Assembly: GCA_964601865.1 (NCBI GenBank)
Contig: CAZRPI010000149.1
Coordinates: 1-7,892 of the forward strand
Direction: 5' to 3'
DNA from: Pseudopelobacter sp964601865
Lineage (GTDB): Bacteria; Desulfobacterota; Desulfuromonadia; Geobacterales; Pseudopelobacteraceae
Length of the DNA stretch: 7,892 nt
The first letter of the stretch is position 1, and each line of letters opens with the position of its first letter. The notes under the pieces are model-generated. The model worked only from the letters and a program-made list of their open reading frames with translations, had not been told where the DNA came from and did no database searches. Position numbers and translations under genes: made by a program. Shown here in pieces: positions 1 through 5,266 of the stretch.

Positions 1-247
1 GCCATCCTGATGGCTATCGCGATTTCTGATGAGTGTGGTTAACCATGTCGATATAACTCGAACAAATCAACATTATTGTTCCAATTCATACATTTAAAAA
101 ACAGCAGAAGAATCGGCCCGATAAAATCAGAGTCTTTCGTATTTTAGTTGAAGCGCCTCGGGTTGAGGAGCCCGCAGTGCTGGTGGATCTCTCTCAGAGG
201 GTATTGGGGTCTACAGGATGTCATGTCTCTAAAAGGCGCATATGAGT
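1..247. other. Intergenic region without a recognisable gene
   Basis: I see no supportable gene here. The stretch is more AT-rich than the coding DNA around it, especially at 50-150. It lies downstream of the minus-strand acyl-CoA synthetase operon and reaches the window edge. Small symmetric sequences are visible: GCCATC/GATGGC at 1-14, a perfect TGGTTAACCA palindrome at 36-45, and a weak 4-bp hairpin (CGGG at 159-162 with CCCG at 171-174). None is followed by a T-tract on either strand, so I do not call a terminator for the operon. Confidence 0.6.
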
Positions 248-919
248 TCAGACTCTCCTCATCTTGGCGTCCAGCACGAGCGCGCCGGACGGGTAGAGGA
301 CGACCGGGTTCAGCTCGATTGTCCGGACGAGGCCGGTTGCGATCACCTCCGATACGGTCACGATGAGGTCGGCGAGGGCATTCATGTCCAGGGGAGGTTT
401 GCCCCGGAAGCCCTTCAGGATTTTCTCCCCCCTGGTCTCGCTCATGAGCCACATGGCCTGCTCGCGGTCAACCGGCGCCAAGGCGAAGGCTACATCACGG
501 AAAAGCTCCACGAAAAAACCGCCTGAACCGAACATGACGATGGGACCGAAGGTGTGGTCGCTAATCCCGCTCACAATCACCTCGAAACCGGGCCGGGCCA
601 TCTCCTCCACCAGGACCCCCTCGGCCTGTTCGATCCGCGACAGCTCCGACACCACTTGCCGGAGATCATCCCCATTTCCGATGCCGAGCCTTACCCCGCC
701 GACGTCGCTCTTGGAGACGATTCGCGCCGACATCACCTTGGCGACCAGCGGAAAGGAGAGTCCGGCGGCGGATTCGATTCCCCTTCCGCATGGAACGAAC
801 ATCCCTCTGGGTATGGCCATTTCCAATGCGCGGAGCAGGTTTTTTATTTCGTATTCGAGAAAGACGTCGCGATCCGCCCGTGACCGCAGGAACTCCTTGA
901 TTTTGTCTCTGACCGTCAT
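248..919 (-). CDS. acdB: ADP-forming acetyl/acyl-CoA synthetase, beta (ATP-grasp) subunit
   Basis: The 223-residue product matches the small ATP-grasp subunit of NDP-forming acyl-CoA synthetases. With the alpha subunit, these enzymes interconvert acyl-CoA + ADP + Pi and acid + CoA + ATP in the cytoplasm. Visible family motifs are KSDVGGVRLG (residues 70-79), VEEMARPGFEVIVSG (104-118), FGPIVMFGSGGFFVE (124-138), ALAPVDREQA (146-155) and IELNPVVL (201-208). Length is normal for a separate beta subunit. The start is supported by GAGG at 930-927, seven bases upstream of ATG. The alpha gene ends only 11 bp upstream, so the two are co-transcribed. Oddity: the residue before KSDVGGV, usually the His of HKSDVGGV that relays the phosphoryl group, is Ser69 (codon TCC at 715-713). 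A related acyl-CoA ligase with altered chemistry is therefore possible. The substrate cannot be read from the sequence, and the symbol is by analogy. Confidence 0.85.
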   Translation of the reverse strand: MTVRDKIKEFLRSRADRDVFLEYEIKNLLRALEMAIPRGMFVPCGRGIESAAGLSFPLVAKVMSARIVSKSDVGGVRLGIGNGDDLRQVVSELSRIEQAEGVLVEEMARPGFEVIVSGISDHTFGPIVMFGSGGFFVELFRDVAFALAPVDREQAMWLMSETRGEKILKGFRGKPPLDMNALADLIVTVSEVIATGLVRTIELNPVVLYPSGALVLDAKMRRV

Positions 920-930
920 GTGGTTTCCTC

Positions 931-2268
931 TCAGTGGTACAGAAGCATGCCGAGCGCCCGCACGGCCCTTTCCGGGGAAGGGTAGACCGGTATTTTAGAT
1001 TTTTCCAGGAGCCTCGTCAGTTTCGGGGAAATCCCACCCTGGGCCGTATGAACAACCACCGGTCTGTCCGTAGTCATGCAGAAATCACGAACGATCTCGG
1101 CAACCTCCATGGTGACCCCGGCCACCGCGGTCAATGCGATGACGACGAATCCGTCATAGGCTTCCCGCACCGCATCGAGTGCGACCCGGTAATCGTCCGC
1201 CCTCACCTGGCCGGTGAGATCGAGGGGGTTGCCGATGGCGTAGAAGGAGGGGAAAGACGCTCTGAGTTCGCCCGCGACCGGCTCGGGAAGGGGGGGAACT
1301 TCAAGCCCGACCCGGACGCACTCGTCCGCGGCGAGCACCCCGGAACCGCCACCGTTGGTGATGACGCAGATCCTTTTCCCGAGCGCCGGACGCTTAAGCG
1401 ACAGGGCCTTCGCTCCGTCCAGAAGGGACTCGTAATCCACGGCCTCCCTGATCCGGAACTGTCTCAGAACGGAGCGGAATACCTCGTAACTTCCGGCAAG
1501 CCTGCCGGTATGGGAAACCGCGGCCTTCTGGCCGCTCGCCCCCTTGCCCGCCTTGAGGACGAGCAGGGGTTTGGCGTCGCTCAAAGTACGCGCCGCCTCA
1601 ATGAACCTGCGGCCGTCGCCGACGGATTCCAGGTATGAGATGACCACTTCGGTTTCCCCGTCTCCTGCCAGGTATTCGTACACATCGGCCGCATCGAGGT
1701 CAACGGCGTTGCCGTAATTGATGACCTTGGAGACGCCCAGCTTCGCCTGCCGTACCGTCTCCAGCAGACAGACCACCACCGCGCCGCTCTGGGAAACGAT
1801 CGCCACGTTCCCCTTGCCCGGTTTTTTCAGCAGTGAATGGGGGAGAAACATGGTGTCCAGCCCGTGACGGGGGTTGTAAACGCCGAGACAGTTCGGTCCG
1901 ATGATCCTGATCCCGGTTTCCCTCCCGATGCGCTCGATCTCTTCCTGCAGCTCCAGGGCGCCGACTTCGGCGAATCCGGCGCTCACTATCAGCGCAAACC
2001 GGGCCCTGCCCGCGTGCCGGCGGAGGAGATCGGGCACCTCCGCCGCGGGCCTCATGATGATGGAGAGATCCACGGTCCGGGGCAGATCCCCTATGGAGGG
2101 ATAGGCCCTGCGGCCCATGAGGTCCGGATAGCTGGGATTGATCGGATACACCTCCCCCTTCAGGCCGAGCAGGTTCTTCAGGACAATGCCCCCCAGTTTC
2201 TCCTCGCTCGCCGTCGCCCCGATGAGGGCGACACTTTTGGGGGAAAAGAGTGAATCGAGATCGGTCAT
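931..2268 (-). CDS. acdA: ADP-forming acetyl/acyl-CoA synthetase, alpha (CoA-binding) subunit
   Basis: The 445-residue product has the domain order of the alpha subunit of ADP-forming acyl-CoA synthetases. An N-terminal Rossmann CoA-binding domain contains SVALIGATASEEKLGG (12-27), YPINP (41-45) and GPNCLG (124-129). The succinyl-CoA-ligase-like flavodoxin domains follow, with IVSQSGAVV (157-165), SHTGRLAGS (252-260) and ITNGGGSGVLAADE (303-316). His253 in SHTG aligns with the alpha-subunit histidine that is phosphorylated in this family, so that catalytic residue is present. The start is supported by GGAGG at 2282-2278, nine bases before ATG. The beta gene follows after 11 bp. The likely role is energy-conserving acetate or acyl-CoA conversion, or acetate activation, in the cytoplasm. 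The exact acyl substrate and main direction are not decidable. Family assignment is strong; the symbol is by analogy. Confidence 0.88.
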   Translation of the reverse strand: MTDLDSLFSPKSVALIGATASEEKLGGIVLKNLLGLKGEVYPINPSYPDLMGRRAYPSIGDLPRTVDLSIIMRPAAEVPDLLRRHAGRARFALIVSAGFAEVGALELQEEIERIGRETGIRIIGPNCLGVYNPRHGLDTMFLPHSLLKKPGKGNVAIVSQSGAVVVCLLETVRQAKLGVSKVINYGNAVDLDAADVYEYLAGDGETEVVISYLESVGDGRRFIEAARTLSDAKPLLVLKAGKGASGQKAAVSHTGRLAGSYEVFRSVLRQFRIREAVDYESLLDGAKALSLKRPALGKRICVITNGGGSGVLAADECVRVGLEVPPLPEPVAGELRASFPSFYAIGNPLDLTGQVRADDYRVALDAVREAYDGFVVIALTAVAGVTMEVAEIVRDFCMTTDRPVVVHTAQGGISPKLTRLLEKSKIPVYPSPERAVRALGMLLYH

Positions 2269-2368
2269 GAAGATTTTCCTCCGGCGCCGGAATTAACCAG
2301 GGGGCAGTCAGGTTGTCCGGTTCCACGCTTGACAATCCGGTTCCGCCTCGGCCTGACGCTCTGTTTGG

Positions 2369-2396
2369 ATTTTACATCATTAAGAAGCGATTTCTA
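2369..2396 (-). promoter_or_regulatory. Candidate sigma70 promoter for the acyl-CoA synthetase operon
   Basis: On the minus strand a TAAAAT -10 element (2374-2369) lies 16 bp downstream of TAGAAA (2396-2391, 4 of 6 matches to TTGACA). Transcription would begin near 2362 and leave an untranslated leader of about 95 nt before the alpha start at 2268. It overlaps the -35 of a plus-strand candidate, so the two divergent units could compete for polymerase. This rests on pattern match only. Confidence 0.3.
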
Positions 2397-2400
2397 CTAT
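2371..2400 (+). promoter_or_regulatory. Candidate sigma70 promoter for the leader ORF and acid phosphatase
   Basis: TTTACA at 2371-2376 (5 of 6 to TTGACA) is followed after 18 bp by TACTAT at 2395-2400 (4 of 6 to TATAAT). A second weaker candidate lies downstream: TTGTGT at 2410-2415, 17 bp, TACTAT at 2433-2438. Either would transcribe the leader ORF at 2478. Upstream, TCCGGTTCC occurs twice (2316-2324 and 2336-2344), spaced 20 bp start to start, and TTGTC/GACAA form an inverted pair at 2313-2317/2331-2335. This is a possible operator, but unproven. Confidence 0.4.
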
Positions 2401-2477
2401 CGATGGATGTTGTGTCATGGCGGACAAAACTGTACTATGCTCCCCGTCGTCCGGAAGCAGTGCCGGAGGTGAAGCAG

Positions 2478-2549
2478 ATGAAGATTCTGAGATGGGGTGT
2501 TGCCTGGATGAATGTCCGGTTGCCCCGGGAGGAGAAGGTAGGAAGATGA
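2478..2549 (+). CDS. Short leader ORF (23 aa) coupled to the acid phosphatase
   Basis: A 23-codon reading frame starts at ATG 2478 with a near-perfect Shine-Dalgarno (GGAGGTGA at 2465-2472, five bases upstream). It ends with TGA at 2547-2549. That stop overlaps the phosphatase start at 2546 as ATGA, the classic arrangement for translational coupling. The peptide begins MKILRWGVAW and ends PREEKVGR. It is basic and has no recognisable domain or signal peptide. TCCGG at 2450-2454 can pair with CCGGA at 2463-2467, partly covering its ribosome site. It could be a regulatory leader peptide, a real small protein, or a chance ORF. The strong ribosome site and exact overlap argue against chance. Confidence 0.5.
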   Translation: MKILRWGVAWMNVRLPREEKVGR

Positions 2550-3352
2550 TCAGGAAACTGCTGGTAGAGGTGTGCGCACTGTCACTCTTCGTCTGTGCCA
2601 CGGTGTCGGCCTCGGAACAGGTTCAACTGAAGACGGCAAAGGTGAACGGGTATCTGGCGTCGCAGCAGACGCCCGATGCCATTGCACTGCTGCCGAAGCC
2701 CCCCGTGCCCGGTTCGGCCGGTCAGACCCTGGATGAAGCTGTCAGCCGTTCAGGGCTGGCGCTACGCGATACGCCGCGCTGGAAGCTGGCCATTCAGGAT
2801 GCGGACACCTCATTCGATGGCATGGCGTCGAGCTTCTCCTGCGCCCTGGGATGCCGCATCAGTCGTGGGGAGACTCCAGTCCTTTTCCGCCTCCTGCGAA
2901 GGGCACAGTCCGATGCGGGGGTGAGTGTCTCACGGGCCAAGAACGCCTACGGACGGCCCCGGCCGTTCATGGTCAACGGCCATGCATTCTGCACCCCCGC
3001 CTATGAACGGGAGTTGCGCAGAAGTGGTTCCTACCCGTCGGGGCACACGGCCGCCGGCTGGACCTGGGCCCTGATCCTGGGAGAACTGGCCCCGGATCGT
3101 TTCGATGCCCTCCTGCAGCGGGCCCGGGCCTACGGAGATAGTCGCATCGTCTGCAACGTGCACTGGAACAGCGACGTGAGCGAAGGACGCATCGTGGCCG
3201 CCGCCCTGGTCGCGCGCCTCCATGGCGACGCTGCCTTCCGTGCTGATCTGGAACTGGCCCGGGCCGAGCTTAATGCGCTGCGGGGTAGGGTAAACCCGGA
3301 GGGCGCGGCCTGTCGCGACGAGGCGAACGCCCTCGCCCTTTTCCCGCATTGA
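2546..3352 (+). CDS. Class A non-specific acid phosphatase, PAP2 superfamily, secreted
   Basis: The 268-residue product carries the full class A acid phosphatase signature of the PAP2 superfamily: K132-x6-R139-P140, then PSGH (164-167), then S199-R200-x5-H206-x3-D210. In this family the histidines of PSGH and of SRx5HxxxD are the nucleophile and acid/base, and Lys/Arg bind phosphate. These enzymes hydrolyse diverse phosphomonoesters. A signal peptide is visible: MIRKLL, a hydrophobic core, and VSA|S with predicted cleavage after residue 22, so the enzyme should act in the periplasm. LLPKPPVPGS (48-57) resembles the proline-rich N-terminal motif of the family. I chose ATG 2546 because it gives a clean signal peptide, has GGAGGAG at 2528-2534, and overlaps the leader ORF stop. 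The frame stays open upstream to ATG 2417, but that version buries the signal peptide and lacks a ribosome site. It is convergent with the rhomboid gene, 52 bp away. Confidence 0.92.
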   Translation: MIRKLLVEVCALSLFVCATVSASEQVQLKTAKVNGYLASQQTPDAIALLPKPPVPGSAGQTLDEAVSRSGLALRDTPRWKLAIQDADTSFDGMASSFSCALGCRISRGETPVLFRLLRRAQSDAGVSVSRAKNAYGRPRPFMVNGHAFCTPAYERELRRSGSYPSGHTAAGWTWALILGELAPDRFDALLQRARAYGDSRIVCNVHWNSDVSEGRIVAAALVARLHGDAAFRADLELARAELNALRGRVNPEGAACRDEANALALFPH

Positions 3353-3381
3353 GGCGGATGGCAGCTGTCTTTTCTCTCACG

Positions 3382-3393
3382 GCATCATGATGC
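3382..3393. repeat. 12-bp perfect palindrome between convergent genes
   Basis: GCATCATGATGC is a perfect 12-bp palindrome in the 52-bp gap between the convergent phosphatase and rhomboid stop codons. It has no loop and no adjacent T-tract, so it is not a canonical terminator. It might be a protein-binding site or chance. Confidence 0.3.
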
Positions 3394-3404
3394 TTAACTG
3401 CTCT

Positions 3405-4868
3405 TTACGCCTCGCCCACGGGGACAACCCCCTTGCACTGGGGATAGGAGGGACAGACCCAGAAAAACCTGCCGGCGTGGGGGCCGTTGCTCGCCCGACG
3501 TTTCTGCATGATTGACCGGCAGGCGGGGCAGGGCATGGGCGGCTCGTGTTCGGTGGGCTCCGCAACCGGTTCGGGTTTCGGTGTGGGGGGAGACGCCGGA
3601 GTGGCAGGAGGCGCCGTGCGCTCAGTCGGCGGTGGCATCTCCCTCCCCAGTCGACCGTAGGCGCGCTGGGTGATGTCGGCGTGGGGAAACTCGTCGATCA
3701 GGTTTTCGTAATATCCGCGTGCTACCTCTTCAAAACCCATCTTGTCGAGCATGGCGGCGCACTGGGCCAGGGCCCTGCAACGCAGGTCCGGCGCAACTCC
3801 GGTCATGCCGATCACCGCCTCCAGACAGCGAGTGGCGGTATCCAGATCTACCCGGCGCTGAAAGGTTCCGGCCAGGGCTATCATCACGGACGGTTCCAGC
3901 GGCTGACGGTAGACGACGGCGTACTCCTGGTAGGCCTGTGCGGCTTCCTGGGGATTGGTGGCGACCAGGCGGGAGATGGCCCCGGCGTACAGTTTCCGCC
4001 CCTCTTCGTTGGCGGCGTATTTGGATCTGATCCGGGCCAGCATCAGCATGGCCTCGGCGTTTTCAGGATTGCGCTGCAGCACCAGCCGCAGAGACTTCTC
4101 TCCGCTCCCGTACCCCACGTTGGAACCGGCCGCCTTGACGCCGATCTCCAGATGGCGTTCCTCCACCGCCCCCTTGCCGAGCTTGAGGACGCTGGCCAGA
4201 ATAATCCCCGAAATCATCCCTCCCAGATGGCACCAGTGCCCGACCATGGAACCGCTGGTTCCGGTCATCTGTCCGATACCGCCCGAAAGGTCGGCCAGGA
4301 AAAACAGCCCGATGATGACCAGCGAGTTGAGGCGCACCTTGAGACTGATGGGGAGGATCAGGGAGAAGATACCGAGGATCGGCAGGGGGAAGACCATGCT
4401 CTTGAAGTAGCAGCGCACGGCGAAGATGCCCATGATGCCGGCGATGGCGCCCGATGCGCCCAGGGCATGCCCCGGCTCTCCGGAGGCCAGGAAAGTTGTC
4501 AGCGCAAAGACCACTCCTCCGATGAGGCCGGTGATGATGTACAGCAGCGCGAAGAGCCTGTCCCCGATACGGCGCTCAACCGCCGTGCCCAGCATCCAGA
4601 GGAAGACCATGTTGCCCCAGAGATGGCCGTCGCTGGCGTGCAGAAACATGGCGGTGAAGGCGCTGACCACCACNNNNNNNNNNNNNNNNNNNNNNNNNNN
4701 NNNNNNNNNNNNNNNNNNNNNNNNNNNNNNNNNNNNNNNNNNNNNNNNNNNNNNNNNNNNNNNNNNNNNNNNNTCGCGCACCAAGATGATCAGAAGGATC
4801 GTCAGAAAAGCCTTGGCGATGAAAGCCTGTTCCTCGTGGCGCTCGAAATAGTCGTGCAGGGCCTGCAT
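3405..4868 (-). CDS. Rhomboid intramembrane serine protease with helical-repeat tail and C4 zinc ribbon; interrupted by assembly gap
   Basis: This encodes a rhomboid protease fused to a large cytosolic tail. Numbering assumes the 100-N gap is its true length (487 residues, 32-65 unknown). The membrane part shows FLHASDGHLWGN (75-86, matching the rhomboid HxxxN region), GASG with catalytic Ser139 (137-140) and GHWCHLGG with catalytic His214 (210-217), within several hydrophobic helices between about 86 and 228. Residues 255-410 look like alpha-helical TPR-type repeats (RNPENAEAMLMLARI, YYENLIDEFP). A proline-rich linker follows (412-446), then a zinc ribbon of the topoisomerase C-terminal C4 type (C447-x2-C450 ... 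C472-x5-C478, with GRFFWVCPSYPQC). The protease should cleave transmembrane substrates; the tail may select or dock partners. The start ATG at 4868 follows GGGGAGG (4879-4873). A riboswitch and terminator lie directly upstream. The first transmembrane segment and loop 1 are partly lost in the gap, so reading-frame continuity across it is not proven. Confidence 0.85.
   Translation of the reverse strand: MQALHDYFERHEEQAFIAKAFLTILLIILVRXXXXXXXXXXXXXXXXXXXXXXXXXXXXXXXXXXVVVSAFTAMFLHASDGHLWGNMVFLWMLGTAVERRIGDRLFALLYIITGLIGGVVFALTTFLASGEPGHALGASGAIAGIMGIFAVRCYFKSMVFPLPILGIFSLILPISLKVRLNSLVIIGLFFLADLSGGIGQMTGTSGSMVGHWCHLGGMISGIILASVLKLGKGAVEERHLEIGVKAAGSNVGYGSGEKSLRLVLQRNPENAEAMLMLARIRSKYAANEEGRKLYAGAISRLVATNPQEAAQAYQEYAVVYRQPLEPSVMIALAGTFQRRVDLDTATRCLEAVIGMTGVAPDLRCRALAQCAAMLDKMGFEEVARGYYENLIDEFPHADITQRAYGRLGREMPPPTERTAPPATPASPPTPKPEPVAEPTEHEPPMPCPACRSIMQKRRASNGPHAGRFFWVCPSYPQCKGVVPVGEA
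4674..4773. other. Assembly gap of exactly 100 N
   Basis: A run of exactly 100 N interrupts the N-terminal coding part of the rhomboid gene. One hundred is a usual placeholder for a gap of unknown size, so the true length may differ. The coding frames on both sides match if the real gap is 100 or any length leaving remainder 1 on division by 3. The missing piece should encode the end of the first transmembrane helix and loop 1. Confidence 0.97.
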
Positions 4869-4886
4869 GTTGCCTCCCCGTCACCG

Positions 4887-4926
4887 AAAAAAAACCACGC
4901 ATTCCGCAAGTCACCCGGAATCGTGG
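4887..4926 (-). terminator. Intrinsic terminator in the rhomboid 5' leader (riboswitch expression platform)
   Basis: On the minus strand CCACGATTCCG (4926-4916) pairs with CGGAATGCGTGG (4906-4895), giving an 11-bp stem with one bulged base and a 9-nt loop. Eight consecutive T follow at once (4894-4887). This is a textbook rho-independent terminator, but it sits upstream of the rhomboid start codon (4868) and in its direction. It should therefore abort transcripts before the gene unless prevented. Together with the aptamer just upstream it forms a typical transcription-attenuation platform. Confidence 0.85.
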
Positions 4927-4947
4927 TCCTGAACGCACAATGGCGCG

Positions 4948-5036
4948 CGTCTCACTTCGACAACCCCTCTATCCCCTCAGTCGTGGATGGTGGCTTTGCG
5001 ACACACGGTTGCCCGTGCTGTGCCCTTTCGGTGACA
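4948..5036 (-). promoter_or_regulatory. GEMM-I (cyclic-di-GMP-I type) riboswitch aptamer
   Basis: Read on the minus strand, the sequence aligns closely with the Vc2-type GEMM-I aptamer as I recall it. AGGGCACA (5026-5019) corresponds to AGGGCAAA. A 6-bp stem GCACGG/CCGTGT (5018-5013/5008-5003) is capped by a GNRA tetraloop GCAA (5012-5009). Then come GTCGCAAAGCC (5002-4992, versus GACGCAAAGCC), a P3 stem ATCC/GGAT (4988-4985/4974-4971) and AGAGGGGTTGTC (4970-4959, versus AGCGGGGUUACC). The position equivalent to Vc2 G20 is G (5024), and the intercalating A47 equivalent is A (4997). The family senses c-di-GMP, or cyclic AMP-GMP in some Geobacter members. Its place 22 nt upstream of an intrinsic terminator before the rhomboid gene supports a regulatory role. 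The outer P1 pairing (GTCAC with GTGAGAC) is imperfect, and on/off polarity cannot be read by eye. Confidence 0.82.
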
Positions 5037-5059
5037 TTATGACGATGTTAATGGTATGG

Positions 5060-5089
5060 AAAATATTTTTCAGGTGAAATCAATGGCAA
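5060..5089 (-). promoter_or_regulatory. Candidate promoter for the riboswitch-rhomboid transcript
   Basis: On the minus strand TTGCCA (5089-5084, 5 of 6 to TTGACA) is followed after 18 bp by TATTTT (5065-5060, 4 of 6 to TATAAT) in AT-rich DNA. Transcription would start near 5053, about 17 nt before the aptamer, as expected for a riboswitch leader. Other weak hexamer pairs exist nearby, so the exact choice is uncertain. Confidence 0.35.
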
Positions 5090-5156
5090 ATTTCTAAATT
5101 AAAGTCAAACATTCTAATTTTTTTCCGGCAATTGGGTGAGATGTGATGTGCCCACG

Positions 5157-5265
5157 AATTCGATTTGTCATGCCCGAATGATTTTATCGGACATCCATGA
5201 TTGCAATAGGTTCTGTCGGGGTGTATTGCAATACACCCCTACCGGGAATGACAAAATGCGAATCC
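5157..5265. repeat. MITE/REP-like intergenic repeat with imperfect terminal inverted repeats
   Basis: The ends are inverted copies of one another: ATTCGATTTGTCATGCCCG at 5158-5176, and at 5244-5262 a segment whose complement reads ATTCGCATTTTGTCATTCCCG when two extra bases are allowed. Inside are a left hairpin (TCATG...CCCGA at 5168-5177 facing TCGG...CATGA at 5187-5200) and a perfect 22-bp palindrome at 5218-5239 whose half is GGGGTGTATTG. ATTGCAATA occurs twice (5200-5208 and 5225-5233). The GTCATnCCCG ends and nested symmetry are typical of small non-autonomous or REP-type repeats present in many copies. It reaches to within one base of the DUF523-DUF1722 stop codon and could form a 3' hairpin on that transcript. 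No T-tract follows, so it is not a standard terminator. No transposase is nearby, and copy number cannot be seen here. Confidence 0.65.
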
Positions 5266-5266
5266 A

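Noticed and set aside
1..42. Frame open from base 1 to TAA at 40-42 on the plus strand, possibly the end of an upstream gene
   Set aside because: Only 13 codons are visible, with no recognisable motif; it cannot be distinguished from a chance open frame.
156..174. Weak hairpin as terminator for the acyl-CoA synthetase operon
   Set aside because: The stem is only four base pairs and no T-tract follows on the minus strand.
2417..2545. N-terminal extension of the acid phosphatase from ATG 2417
   Set aside because: The extension would bury the signal peptide, has no ribosome site, and overlaps the leader ORF. ATG 2546 fits the signal peptide and the coupling arrangement.
3546..5042. 498-codon plus-strand open frame opposite the rhomboid gene
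   Set aside because: It is a shadow of a GC-rich gene. It runs through the N gap and across the terminator and riboswitch, shows low-complexity His/Asp/Gly-rich sequence, and matches no family. The minus strand has clear catalytic motifs.
5218..5239. 22-bp palindrome as an intrinsic terminator of the recN operon
   Set aside because: On the minus strand no run of T follows the hairpin; it fits better as part of the symmetric repeat element.
5157..5265. CRISPR or tandem repeat array
   Set aside because: Only inverted, nested symmetry and one short motif repeated twice are present; there are no regularly spaced direct repeats with spacers.
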